A DNA stretch of 64,000 nt from Lachnospiraceae bacterium (GTDB taxonomy: Bacteria > Bacillota > Clostridia > Lachnospirales > Lachnospiraceae). Under the pieces are notes generated by a model. The model had not been told where the DNA came from. It saw nothing but the letters and a program-made list of their open reading frames with translations, and made no database searches. Below are positions 52,307 to 61,372 of the stretch, piece after piece. The DNA lies in contig CABJAB010000003.1 in NCBI GenBank assembly GCA_902363445.1, positions 248,001-312,000 of the forward strand, read 5' to 3'. Position numbers and translations under genes: made by a program. Position 1 is the stretch's first letter, and each line of letters begins with the position of its first letter.

Positions 52307-54364
52307 TTATCGAATAAATGCGGTCCCCTCCTGTTTTGGTGCCTCTCCATTTTTCTGAGCTAGGATGATCTCAACTGCTTCCAGGCGCTTTGCCTGGCCT
52401 TCTGTCCCCGCCGGCTCACCATTCTTCGCCCAGCCAAGCCAGCCATAAGTCTGGCTGTGAACTCGATAATAAACATCATATTGACTTGCCATATCTTCTG
52501 TCAGCTGTATTTGGATCGCCTCAAGACGCTTCGCCTGGCCAGATGTCCCGGATATCTCCCCGTCCTGCCTCCAGTTTTGCCATCCGTAGCTTTGAACATG
52601 GGTCCGATAAACTATATGCCCCTGAGCAGAGGTATTCATCAAATCTATACGAATCGCCTCCAAACGCTTCGCCTGGCCAAATGTCCCGGATACCTCTCCA
52701 TCCATGCTCCGGCCAAGCCAGCCATAGCTTTGGCAGTGGACCGTATAGCTCACATGCACCGATGCCGGATAAAAGGCATTTTCAACTGATCCGGGGGCAC
52801 TGTCTCCCCTGGGTACGATAACAATCTGAACCGCTTCCAGGCGCTTTGCCTGGCCTTCCGATCCTGCGGGCGCTCCATTTTTAGCCCACCCCAGCCAGCC
52901 ATAGCTTTGAGCATGAACGCGGTAATAGATATCATAATCACCTGCTTTTTCACCGGTCAGCTGAATCTGAACCGCTTCCAGCCGTTTCGCTTCACCAGAA
53001 GTTCCGGCCATCGCCCCGTCCGAGACCCACTTCATCCATCCATAGCTCTGGCAGTGGACCCGATATTGTACACCTACATCTTCAATTTCCGTTTCCTGAA
53101 TTCGTATTGCTTCCAGACGTTTCGCTTCACCGGATGTCCCGGATACGTCTCCGCTCATTCTCCACTCCTGCCAGCCGTGGCTTTGAACATGTGTCTGGTA
53201 GCGCACCGACGGCACCGGTATCACTTCAGGTTCAGCCTCTTCTTCTGAACACGGCTTCAGAAAATCCTGTCCAATACTCACAATCTGTTCTAGGGGAAAC
53301 CGAACGGTTCTCTCCACATTCTCCGCCAGACCAGTCAGCACCGCTTCTTTTCCTATAATAACTGCACTTTTCAGATTGCTCATACCGCCCGCGTCCGGCG
53401 GAAGCAGATACCACTTGGTCCCGTTTTTCAGAAACACCTGATCATATTCCGGTTCTCTCCAGTAATAATCATCATAGGAATCATCCTTCCCGTTAATACT
53501 GCTGTCATTCCATCTGCTATGCCCAGTGGAACGGATTCCCGTATCGCTCAGCATAAAGTTGCGATGCTGTATACTTCCGGCCCCTTGCTGTCCATCGTCC
53601 CATGTACAGTCAACATGATAACTAAAATCACCGATACGCACAGAGTTCCAGGCATGGTTCAGAGCATCGCTTGCAACAAATTCGCTTTCTACCCCCTCTC
53701 GTTCTGCCAGCAGATTAAAAGCTAAGGCGTATCCCTGGCACACCGCCTTTCCTTCCACCAGAGCACAGTATGCCGTGTAGCATCCACTTCCATTAGCCCA
53801 GCTCGTCGTGTTTGAATAATCAATTTTCAGGATCAGGGCTTCATGAATGACCATTGCTTTTTCTATTTCCGTCATTTCAGGACTAATCAATCTTTCTATT
53901 GACGCTGACGCTGCCTCCAAATTAGCTTTCATTTGATCTATGACTGTTTTATCATCTTCCGTATAATTCCATTGAATGGATACTGCGATTCCACTTGTTG
54001 AATAATAGGATACTCTGTAGGTATTGGAAACATAAAACAGTTCAGGATGGCTGTTTACCACATTGGAAAAAAAACTTTTAACCTGCTCTACGGTAATTTG
54101 GTATTCAGAAATATCGAGACTGTCTTCCACCTCGTATAAGCTCTGATACATAGCCTCTAAAATCCCGTCAGTCCCCGCAGAATACTGAGAGACTCCGTGT
54201 ACTGCCTCCAGGCTGCCAAATTGATACAGTGCGGCAGTCTCGGTCTTTTCCACCAACCCGCCTGACGATACGCTGTCTTGGCTGGCCATGGCCCGAAACG
54301 AGCCTGCTGTAAACAAGCACACCAGAACTGCCAGAAGCACATGCTTCCATTTCAGCCGCTTCAT
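52307..54364 (-). CDS. Secreted transglutaminase-like protease with six ChW repeats
   Basis: About 685 residues from ATG 54364 (GGGGGAG five bases before; a GTG two codons upstream is in frame). Signal peptide about 1-28. The transglutaminase-like papain fold follows with triad Cys209 in GKAVCQGYALAF, His237 in LNHAWNSVRIG and Asp252 in YHVDCTWDD. Six ChW repeats form the C-terminal 300 residues. Unlike the others it lacks the acidic linker. Bacterial proteins with this fold may be cysteine proteases or amide-bond-forming enzymes; which one is open. Nine bases after the CHAP gene end in gene order, so co-transcribed. Confidence 0.88.
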   Translation of the reverse strand: MKRLKWKHVLLAVLVCLFTAGSFRAMASQDSVSSGGLVEKTETAALYQFGSLEAVHGVSQYSAGTDGILEAMYQSLYEVEDSLDISEYQITVEQVKSFFSNVVNSHPELFYVSNTYRVSYYSTSGIAVSIQWNYTEDDKTVIDQMKANLEAASASIERLISPEMTEIEKAMVIHEALILKIDYSNTTSWANGSGCYTAYCALVEGKAVCQGYALAFNLLAEREGVESEFVASDALNHAWNSVRIGDFSYHVDCTWDDGQQGAGSIQHRNFMLSDTGIRSTGHSRWNDSSINGKDDSYDDYYWREPEYDQVFLKNGTKWYLLPPDAGGMSNLKSAVIIGKEAVLTGLAENVERTVRFPLEQIVSIGQDFLKPCSEEEAEPEVIPVPSVRYQTHVQSHGWQEWRMSGDVSGTSGEAKRLEAIRIQETEIEDVGVQYRVHCQSYGWMKWVSDGAMAGTSGEAKRLEAVQIQLTGEKAGDYDIYYRVHAQSYGWLGWAKNGAPAGSEGQAKRLEAVQIVIVPRGDSAPGSVENAFYPASVHVSYTVHCQSYGWLGRSMDGEVSGTFGQAKRLEAIRIDLMNTSAQGHIVYRTHVQSYGWQNWRQDGEISGTSGQAKRLEAIQIQLTEDMASQYDVYYRVHSQTYGWLGWAKNGEPAGTEGQAKRLEAVEIILAQKNGEAPKQEGTAFIR
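52330..53215 (-). repeat. ChW repeat block, six copies (two triplets), transglutaminase-like protein
   Basis: Cores: QTHVQSHGWQEWR, RVHCQSYGWMKWV, YYRVHAQSYGWLGWAKNG, then TVHCQSYGWLGRS, RTHVQSYGWQNWR, YYRVHSQTYGWLGWAKNG. Each triplet ends with a short linker containing G(D/E)(S/A)AP. Confidence 0.88.
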
Positions 54365-54379
54365 TCCCACTCCCCCTTG

Positions 54380-57100
54380 CTACCCTTGAATAAAAGCTCC
54401 CGATGTATTTCCAGGTGCAGAATGACCTTTTTCCACCAAAACGATTTGAACTGCTTCCAATCTCTTCGCTAAGTCTGCCGTTCCCGCGTTCTCTCCATTT
54501 TTAGCCCAACCAAGCCATCCATAGGTCTGGCTGTGAACTCGATAATAAATATCGTATTTGTCTGCTATATCTCCGGACAGCTTGATCTGAATCGCCTCCA
54601 ATCTCTTCGACTGCCCTGTAGTTCCATTCAGCGCCCCATTAGCGCTCCATTCCTGCCATCGGTAAGTCTGCACATAAGTCCTATAAGAAACATCGCCTGA
54701 TATCCCCATATTCCTTAATTCAATCTCGATAGCCTCTAATCTCTTAGCCGACCCTGTCGTTCCGCTCCATTCTCCGTTTTCTACAAAGCCCCCCCAGCCG
54801 CTGCTTTGAATATGCGTTTGGTAGAAAATTCCCGTCGGCTTCTTAAAAGCATTATCCGTAGGACCTGGTGCCGCACCGCCTTTGGAAACCAGCTGTATCT
54901 CAATGGCTTCCACTCGCTTCGCGTAGCTCTCAGAGCCTGCCGATTCCCCATTTTTAGCCCACCCGAGCCAGCCAAACGTCTGGCAGTGAATACGGTAATA
55001 CACATCATACTTTTCTGCCATTTGACCGGTGAGCTTGATTTCTACAGCTTCCATCCGCTTATCGCCATCGGCAATGCCGCTCGCCTGTCCTTCTGAAACC
55101 CACGATCCCCATCCATAGGTCTGCATATGGGTCCTGTACGTAATACTTCCCGTATATTCTTTCCCAGGAAGGGAGATCCGAATCGACTGGAGCCTTTTTG
55201 CGCTTCCAGTTGTACCGGCCGATATGCCATTGCTCACTTCTTTCTGCCAGCCGCTCCCCTCAACATTTACAGAATAAGACACCCCCGATTCCTTTTTGTA
55301 TGCCGGCGTTGCATACCCAACAATCAAGCTGCTGTTCAAAGCATATTTTCCTTCCGCCACACTGTCACTGTGATTTCCTTCTATGGTATAAACATAACCG
55401 CCAGAGACTCCCGTAACGATTCCTACGTGGTTTACATAATTATTATTCGTGGAATATTTAAAGAAAATAAGATCCCCCTCTTGTGGCGTATAATTCCCCC
55501 GGTCATGCCAGCTTCCCGGATTGGCTGAATTTTGATACCACATCGCCATATTGACCGTAGATGCCGTTCGCCGGACAATGGATCCGGAAATTCCGGCCTG
55601 ATCTGCACACCAGCTGACAAACATCGCGCACCATGGCGCAGATGGATAATAATCCCCTGTTGCACCTATATATGTATTGTACCATAGCCCATACTTTGTG
55701 TTCTGACCTTCTGGTACTGCGTATCCCTTTTGAGTCATTGCGGCAGCAATAATATCTTCTGCCATATTTCCAGTATTCACATGTGTGTTTGGGTATCCAT
55801 TATCTCCCGTACCGTACACGGCAGGACGCGCTGTAGGCCCCGGCGCTGATGCTCCTTTTTTTACCAGGACGGCCTGATATGAAAGCATCTTTTTCTTCAT
55901 CTCCACGGAACCTGCTGTGGCTCCGTTTTTAGCCCAATCAAGCCATCCGTAGCCTTCTACATTCGCGCGGTAATAAATATCACAAGCGTCGGCAATAGAT
56001 CCTGTCAGACTGATCTCAATGGCTTCTATCCGTTTCCCGGAATCTGGTTTTCCGCAAACACCTCCATCCGCCTCTGCGCTCAGCCATCCATATGTCTGCA
56101 TCTGCACTTGATATTTAATCCCGGAGTCTTTATAAATATCCTGATTTAAGCTAAGCCTGACCGCTTCCAGCATATTGCCTGATCCGGCATCCCCGCTGTC
56201 CATTCCGCCATTCACATTACTCAGCCATCCCCGGCCGTTCACATAAGTGCCATATGAGATCCATTCCTGTTTAACTGCCGTTTCAAAGTCCACTTCCCCT
56301 TTATCTAAGAAAGGGTTGCTCGTAGGGCCCGGGGCTACCGTTCCCTTCTTTTGAATCACAACCTGAATTGCTTCCAGGCTTTTGTTATATGAATGATCGG
56401 AGCCTACAATATTATAATTCCACGACCAGTCCAGCCAGCCATATTCATTTACATAAACCCGATAATAGATATCATAGCCAGAAGCTGCTGTCCCGGTCAG
56501 CCGCATGCGCAGCGCCTCCACCTGCTTTCCTTCCCCAACAGTTCCTGAAAGCTTCCCGTCAGCACTCTCTTCTGTCCATCCATCTGAATTGAACACCTGA
56601 TACGCCACACCCAGGCCTTCTACTCCGGCAGCCTTCACCATAATGGCTTCCAACCGTTTCCCTTCATCCGGCTTACCATTTTCCGCACCGTTCAGGCTCC
56701 AGTCCAGCCAGCCGTAACTCTGCATATGTACACAATAAGAAACCGCCGCGTCAGCTGCCTCCAAAATCGGAAGCTGCACTTCCGTAACCGCATCAGCTCC
56801 AGTGCTGCTTTCCCCATTCTCATTTTCACTGGATTTCGCCGTATCACTCTCTTCATTGGTTCCTTTTTCTTCCGTATTCTCAACCGTCTCATCCGGTGGG
56901 ATTACCCCCGGGGATGTTTCCTCAGCCGATGTTCCTTCCGAAGATTCTGTACTGTCGTATCCCTCCCCCTCTGAAACAGCTCCAGACTGGTCATGCTTGC
57001 TTGTTTCCTCCGCGCTGGCCATAATCCCTGAAAACGAACCGCAAGAGGCAAAAACCACAACCGCAAGCAATATCAGAAAAACTCTCTTCATTAGTTTCAT
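54380..57100 (-). CDS. Secreted CHAP-domain amidase/endopeptidase with twelve ChW repeats
   Basis: 906 residues. N-terminal signal sequence (cleavage near residue 30, ASA-EE); VFASC at residue 20 is a poor lipobox, so a lipoprotein is possible but not favoured. Acidic Ser/Glu/Thr linker about 31-115, six divergent ChW repeats, a central CHAP domain with Cys491 in APWCAMFVSWC and His558 in NHVGIVTG followed by the IEGN acidic/Asn, then six more ChW repeats. CHAP enzymes cut peptidoglycan stem peptides or the MurNAc-Ala bond. It follows ugd by 18 bases, tying this wall enzyme to the glycan operon. Confidence 0.9.
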   Translation of the reverse strand: MKLMKRVFLILLAVVVFASCGSFSGIMASAEETSKHDQSGAVSEGEGYDSTESSEGTSAEETSPGVIPPDETVENTEEKGTNEESDTAKSSENENGESSTGADAVTEVQLPILEAADAAVSYCVHMQSYGWLDWSLNGAENGKPDEGKRLEAIMVKAAGVEGLGVAYQVFNSDGWTEESADGKLSGTVGEGKQVEALRMRLTGTAASGYDIYYRVYVNEYGWLDWSWNYNIVGSDHSYNKSLEAIQVVIQKKGTVAPGPTSNPFLDKGEVDFETAVKQEWISYGTYVNGRGWLSNVNGGMDSGDAGSGNMLEAVRLSLNQDIYKDSGIKYQVQMQTYGWLSAEADGGVCGKPDSGKRIEAIEISLTGSIADACDIYYRANVEGYGWLDWAKNGATAGSVEMKKKMLSYQAVLVKKGASAPGPTARPAVYGTGDNGYPNTHVNTGNMAEDIIAAAMTQKGYAVPEGQNTKYGLWYNTYIGATGDYYPSAPWCAMFVSWCADQAGISGSIVRRTASTVNMAMWYQNSANPGSWHDRGNYTPQEGDLIFFKYSTNNNYVNHVGIVTGVSGGYVYTIEGNHSDSVAEGKYALNSSLIVGYATPAYKKESGVSYSVNVEGSGWQKEVSNGISAGTTGSAKRLQSIRISLPGKEYTGSITYRTHMQTYGWGSWVSEGQASGIADGDKRMEAVEIKLTGQMAEKYDVYYRIHCQTFGWLGWAKNGESAGSESYAKRVEAIEIQLVSKGGAAPGPTDNAFKKPTGIFYQTHIQSSGWGGFVENGEWSGTTGSAKRLEAIEIELRNMGISGDVSYRTYVQTYRWQEWSANGALNGTTGQSKRLEAIQIKLSGDIADKYDIYYRVHSQTYGWLGWAKNGENAGTADLAKRLEAVQIVLVEKGHSAPGNTSGAFIQG
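54400..55290 (-). repeat. ChW repeats 7-12 (two triplets) after the CHAP domain
   Basis: Cores: SVNVEGSGWQKEV, RTHMQTYGWGSWV, YYRIHCQTFGWLGWAKNG, then QTHIQSSGWGGFV, RTYVQTYRWQEWS, YYRVHSQTYGWLGWAKNG. These are close to the copies in the other proteins. Confidence 0.85.
55830..56750 (-). repeat. Divergent ChW repeats 1-6 (two triplets) before the CHAP domain
   Basis: Cores: CVHMQSYGWLDWSLNG, YQVFNSDGWTEES, YYRVYVNEYGWLDWSWN, then GTYVNGRGWLSNV, VQMQTYGWLSAEA, YYRANVEGYGWLDWAKNG. They keep the A-B-C order and the YDIYYR lead but have drifted more than any other block, perhaps an older duplication. Confidence 0.75.
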
Positions 57101-57118
57101 ATATACAGCCCTCTTTTC

Positions 57119-58417
57119 TTATTTCACTGTCCTCCGGCCAATACTGTCGTACAATACCCCAGTATTCTCAAATGTATCCAGAGAATAACAGTTCCTTCCA
57201 TCAATAACTACGGGTTTCTTCATATGCATTTTAAAATCGTCTGCCTGCAGGAATTTTACTTCTTCCCATTCCGTAAAAATAAGACATAAGTCAGCGCCTT
57301 TTAATGCTTCTTCTATCATATCACAATATACAATTTCCACTGGATATATTTTTTGGAAGTTTCTGGATCCCGCAGGGTCCCACACTTTCACTTTTGCCCC
57401 ATCGTCCAGAAGAATAGGGATGCTGACCAGAGAAGGCGCTTCTCTCAAATCATCCGTCCCGGGTTTAAATGTCAGCCCCAGCACAGCCACTGTTAAACCA
57501 GAGAAGCTTTCATAATATTTATGAGCTTTTTTTATGATCTTTAACTTTTGATTTTCATTCGCCTCAATCGCCGCTTTAACTGTTTTAATCTCATAATCAT
57601 AGTAGTTTCCCAGCCAATGAAGAGCTTTTGTGTCTTTCGGAAAACAAGATCCTCCATAGCCAATTCCGGCATTTAAAAATTTGCTCCCAATTCGGCCGTC
57701 ATATCCCATTCCTTTTGCCACGTCTTCGATATCCGCCCCGACAATTTCACAAAGGTTTGCTATTTCATTAATATAAGATATTTTCAGCGCTAGAAAATCA
57801 TTAGAAGCATACTTGATCATTTCTGCGCTCCTACGGTTAGTAAGTAATTTAGGGGCATCAAACTTCTCATACACCCTTTGTATAATTTCTCCGGCTTCCT
57901 TTTCTTCCGCGCCTATTACTATCCTCGATGCATGCAGAGTATCATGCACAGCGCTTCCCTGCGCCAGAAACTCCGGATTTGATACAACATTTATTTTGAC
58001 CGGATGAACCAAATTATCGCGAAGCGCTTTCTCCACTTTGTCATTTGTCCCTATGGGAACTGTAGACTTCACAACTATTACGCAGTCATGCTCCACTGTC
58101 TCGGCTATTTGTCTGACAACCTCAAATACATGCGACAAATTAGCAGACCCATCTTTTTTTTCAGGAGTTCCCACCCCAATAAAAATTACCTCAGCATCCC
58201 GGTACGCTTCTTTATAATCAGAAGTAAACTCTAAATTATCCGAGCTCTCCGCCATCAGCTCTGTAAGTCCTGGTTCAAATATCGGCGGTATCCCCTGCCG
58301 CATTAAGCCGATTTTCTCCGTATCCACATCAACACATGTCACATGATGATGATGGTAAGCCATACACACTCCTGTTACTAATCCTACATATCCGGTTCCG
58401 GCTATTGCAATTTTCAT
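57119..58417 (-). CDS. ugd: UDP-glucose 6-dehydrogenase family
   Basis: 432 residues. N-terminal NAD-binding MKIAIAGTGYVGLVTG, substrate-binding STVPIGTNDKVEKAL, catalytic Cys in GYGGSCFPKDTKAL, and C-terminal VLGLTFKPGTDDLREAPS. It oxidises UDP-glucose (from GalU) to UDP-glucuronic acid, an acidic sugar donor for the glycan. A UDP-N-acetylhexosamine dehydrogenase would look similar, but the sequence favours Ugd. AGGAGC ribosome site; two-base gap to the upstream glycosyltransferase gene. Confidence 0.93.
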   Translation of the reverse strand: MKIAIAGTGYVGLVTGVCMAYHHHHVTCVDVDTEKIGLMRQGIPPIFEPGLTELMAESSDNLEFTSDYKEAYRDAEVIFIGVGTPEKKDGSANLSHVFEVVRQIAETVEHDCVIVVKSTVPIGTNDKVEKALRDNLVHPVKINVVSNPEFLAQGSAVHDTLHASRIVIGAEEKEAGEIIQRVYEKFDAPKLLTNRRSAEMIKYASNDFLALKISYINEIANLCEIVGADIEDVAKGMGYDGRIGSKFLNAGIGYGGSCFPKDTKALHWLGNYYDYEIKTVKAAIEANENQKLKIIKKAHKYYESFSGLTVAVLGLTFKPGTDDLREAPSLVSIPILLDDGAKVKVWDPAGSRNFQKIYPVEIVYCDMIEEALKGADLCLIFTEWEEVKFLQADDFKMHMKKPVVIDGRNCYSLDTFENTGVLYDSIGRRTVK

Positions 58418-58418
58418 C

Positions 58419-59453
58419 CTAATGCTCCTTATTCTCCTGAATCAACTGTTCCTCTGATAAGCTGCTCTTCTGAAACTCTGATCTATGGATTTCTTTGATC
58501 TTTTTTGCTAAGGCTTTACTGTTACCCATTTCAACAAAATGTATCCCCTTTATACTTTCATCATAAAGTTCTCTATTTGCTGGATTATCTCCTAATATCA
58601 TTGGCTTTTCCATAGCTTTGTATATATATGCTTTGCCTGGAATCGTCCTCCTGGCTTTTAGGATCTCCCCGTTAAAATGCCCTGCCAGACATAAGTCCGC
58701 CATTGCGATCTTCTCTGCCAGTTCCTCCTGTGTCAGCCAAGGATAATACCAAACATTATCCGTTTTCGTCTCTGAAAGCTTCTGTTTTATCGGTCCGATC
58801 AGTATAAAGTGAATATCTTTCTGTGAACTCAGCTGTCTCACCGCATCCAACACTATTTCCACTCCTTGAAGAGGTAATACGCTGCCAAAATATATAACCA
58901 GGAATTTTCCCATTAATTCCGCCGGTCGTCCCACTTCCCTCGGATAATAAATAGACGTATCAGCTTCCAAGTAAAGCACTTGCTGCTGCTTCTCTTTCAT
59001 GCCAAAAACTTCCCTGAAAAAATCACCATGGGATCTAGTATCCACTACCACATGGTCCGCTGCTTTAATCGTTTTTTTGTCCAAATTCATAAGCAACTTG
59101 GCAAACAAACTGTTCTTCTTGATTCTTTTTCTATCATTTACTAAAGTATCATACAGAGAAATAAAAAAATCAATAGTTAGATCACACGATTTCCATTTTC
59201 TTTTCCAAAATGGAACAACAAGCTGCGGCGCGAAACCAATAAATACCGCATCATATTTTTGAGTATTAGTCATCAGAAGTTTTCCGCATACTGTGAGCAT
59301 TCTTCTCAAATAGCCTTTTCTTTCGGATCCGATGATATCCAGGCTGTGTGCCACACTTTTAAGTAAAAAAATCTCCTGATGATTCCTTATATAATCCAGA
59401 TTTTTCGTGGTGATAAAAAGAACTTTTTTACCTCTAAGATATTCAAATGTCAT
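58419..59453 (-). CDS. GT-B glycosyltransferase (GT4-like)
   Basis: 344 residues. N-terminal half has a Rossmann-like region (KKVLFITTKNLDYIRNH) and a Lys/Arg-rich stretch suggesting membrane contact. The C-terminal half has LVIYFGSVLPLQGVEIVLDAV, HFILIGP and a late KAYIYKAMEKPMILGDN block, the usual GT4 donor-binding pattern. It probably adds one sugar to the lipid-linked glycan in the cytoplasm. It overlaps the flippase-like gene by 11 bases. Donor unknown; UDP-glucuronate is a candidate because ugd is the next gene. Confidence 0.75.
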   Translation of the reverse strand: MTFEYLRGKKVLFITTKNLDYIRNHQEIFLLKSVAHSLDIIGSERKGYLRRMLTVCGKLLMTNTQKYDAVFIGFAPQLVVPFWKRKWKSCDLTIDFFISLYDTLVNDRKRIKKNSLFAKLLMNLDKKTIKAADHVVVDTRSHGDFFREVFGMKEKQQQVLYLEADTSIYYPREVGRPAELMGKFLVIYFGSVLPLQGVEIVLDAVRQLSSQKDIHFILIGPIKQKLSETKTDNVWYYPWLTQEELAEKIAMADLCLAGHFNGEILKARRTIPGKAYIYKAMEKPMILGDNPANRELYDESIKGIHFVEMGNSKALAKKIKEIHRSEFQKSSLSEEQLIQENKEH

Positions 59454-60390
59454 CTGTCACCACCTTCTTTCCGGACAATAGATAATATATTTTAAAGCCG
59501 ATAAAAGCTACTATCTCGCCTATTATCGTCCATATCCGCGAGGTCAGAACAATAAGCAATATCAGTTCCTGCGCCTGGCTTTCCCCCAGCAGAATCTTAA
59601 GAATTCCTTCCCTTACCCCCATTCCGTTAGGAGATGGGCTTAAAAACCCAGCCACCCAGGATACAGGATACGAAAGCATCAAATAGAGTCCTTGAAGAAA
59701 TTCTACGCCGTTGAAGGCCGACATTAAAACAATCAGTCCAAATCCTGTCAATAACCAAACGGCTGTATATCGAATCAGCGTCAAATAAATATCTTTTTTG
59801 GATAGACGAATCTCCCCAATAGAACGTTTCATGATCTTTGAAAGAATACGGATTCCAAGATTAATCCCAAATGGAAGCAGAAAAAGGATCAGCAGCGTAA
59901 GAATCCCGGTTCCCCATGTTTCCAAAATACCAGATTCTGTATGAACCAGTAACGGAATAAATAGAACAAAAAACAGGCCGCTGGATACAATCTGGAAAAC
60001 ATATTCCAAAATAATACTTACAGTTACGGCCTGTTTATCAACTCCTTTTTTATTACATAAAAACGCTTTCCCCACTATACTCCAAATACCGCCGGGAATA
60101 TACCTAGTCAAAGCACTGACCATATGAATATTGAGATATTCCTTTTTACCCGGTCCCCGATCCATTTTCCACAAGATTTGGGACCAGTTCACGCCGGTCA
60201 GTAGAAAGGCGGCAGCATAAATCAATATGGCAAAGGAAAACAAACCTATATTCATATTAGATAAATATGGTTTGATATCCGACCAATTACTGATGAATTC
60301 TCTGATCATAAACCAGAGAATCAAAAGTCCAATACATAACCCAACAATTTTTATTATCTGTTTTTTAATATTTTTGTCTTTTTCTTTCAT
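59443..60390 (-). CDS. Flippase-like membrane protein (LPG synthase transmembrane/UPF0104 family)
   Basis: About 315 residues from ATG 60390; a frame open to 60441 would overlap the upstream gene and neither start has a close ribosome site. About eight hydrophobic segments with SALTRYIPGGIWSIVGKA and the SPSPNGMGVREGIL block that defines the MprF-type transmembrane domain without its catalytic part. Such proteins are often found in polysaccharide loci and are thought to move lipid-linked sugars or shape membranes. It lies between a DPM1-like transferase and a GT4 enzyme. Confidence 0.8.
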   Translation of the reverse strand: MKEKDKNIKKQIIKIVGLCIGLLILWFMIREFISNWSDIKPYLSNMNIGLFSFAILIYAAAFLLTGVNWSQILWKMDRGPGKKEYLNIHMVSALTRYIPGGIWSIVGKAFLCNKKGVDKQAVTVSIILEYVFQIVSSGLFFVLFIPLLVHTESGILETWGTGILTLLILFLLPFGINLGIRILSKIMKRSIGEIRLSKKDIYLTLIRYTAVWLLTGFGLIVLMSAFNGVEFLQGLYLMLSYPVSWVAGFLSPSPNGMGVREGILKILLGESQAQELILLIVLTSRIWTIIGEIVAFIGFKIYYLLSGKKVVTDDI

Positions 60391-60403
60391 ATTATCAGCC
60401 GTA

Positions 60404-61372
60404 TTATATCTCCTCTTTCTCCGCACTCTTAACTCCGTCATAATCCATCTTTCTCACATGATGCTGAATATCCTCCAACAGCTTTCTGTTTGCCGCTATA
60501 ATATCAGCTAAAAGACCAATCATAAAGGTTTGGAATCCTAACAGGAGCAATGTACTGCAAAGAATCAATGACTGAATGTGGCCACCGCCCTGTCCCATTC
60601 CCAGAAATACCAGAAAGCGGACTCCCAGCGCCGCTCCGATCAGAAAGACGACACTTCCTATGATCGTGAAAAACTTCATGGGCTTATACATCATGAATGC
60701 CCGGAGTATCGTGACCATTGATTTTTTTACATAGCCAAATATGCTGTTAAACAATCTGGACGGCCGAAGTTCGGCATTAGTACGAATCGGCACGGAACTC
60801 ATAGGTATCTTGCTTCTCCCCGCCTGTACGATAGTTTCGAGAGTATACGTATATTCATTCACAACATTCATCTGCATTGCGGCCTCTCTGCTATAAGCCC
60901 GAAATCCACTGGGCGCATCCGGAATGCTGCTTTTCGACGCTTTTCTCACCACAAAGCTTCCAAAATGCTGTAATTTCTTTTTCAGCGGTGAAAAGTGAAC
61001 TGTAGAATCAATGGGTCTTTCACCAATTACAATATCGCTTTCCCCATTTAAAATTGGCCGGACCAGCTTTTCAATATCGTCCGCACAGTATTGGTTATCC
61101 GCATCCGTATTAACGATAATATCTGCTCCGTTCCTCAGGCAGGCATCTAAGCCGGCCATAAAACCTTTGGCCAGACCTTTGTTTTGTTTAAAGTTTACTA
61201 CATAGTGAACACCCCACTCTTTTGCCACCTGAACAGTCTTATCTTTGCTTCCATCGTTAATTATCAAATATTCAATTTCATCCAGGCCTTCAATATGCTT
61301 AGGAAGATCATTGAGCGCTACCGTCAGCGTCTCTTCTTCATTATAACAAGGTATCTGTATGATCAGCTTCAT
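60404..61372 (-). CDS. DPM1/GtrB-like polyprenyl-phosphate glycosyltransferase
   Basis: 322 residues. GT2 domain: LIIQIPCYNEEETLTVAL, LIINDGSKDKTVQVA, NKGLAKGFMAGLDACL, NTDADNQYCADDI. Two C-terminal membrane spans near residues 235-290, then a charged tail. It would move a sugar from a nucleotide donor to polyprenyl phosphate, supplying the 870-residue GT-C-like protein whose gene overlaps its start by 32 bases. This is a second lipid-sugar donor system besides the ArnC-like one at 37.1 kb. GGAGG ribosome site. Confidence 0.87.
   Translation of the reverse strand: MKLIIQIPCYNEEETLTVALNDLPKHIEGLDEIEYLIINDGSKDKTVQVAKEWGVHYVVNFKQNKGLAKGFMAGLDACLRNGADIIVNTDADNQYCADDIEKLVRPILNGESDIVIGERPIDSTVHFSPLKKKLQHFGSFVVRKASKSSIPDAPSGFRAYSREAAMQMNVVNEYTYTLETIVQAGRSKIPMSSVPIRTNAELRPSRLFNSIFGYVKKSMVTILRAFMMYKPMKFFTIIGSVVFLIGAALGVRFLVFLGMGQGGGHIQSLILCSTLLLLGFQTFMIGLLADIIAANRKLLEDIQHHVRKMDYDGVKSAEKEEI

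Noticed and set aside
57040..57043. Lipobox-like VFASC in the CHAP protein signal sequence
   Set aside because: Phe at position -3 is atypical and a normal signal peptidase I site (ASA-EE) follows, so I kept it as a secreted protein.
43765..57100. Dense short repeats that could suggest a CRISPR array or tandem DNA repeat
   Set aside because: The repeats are in frame, about 135-150 bases, variable, and encode ChW protein repeats. There are no constant direct repeats with unique spacers.
43765..57100. Sortase (LPXTG-type) anchoring of the five surface proteins
   Set aside because: No LPXTG-like motif with hydrophobic span and basic tail is found at any C-terminus; ChW repeats are the likely wall-binding element.
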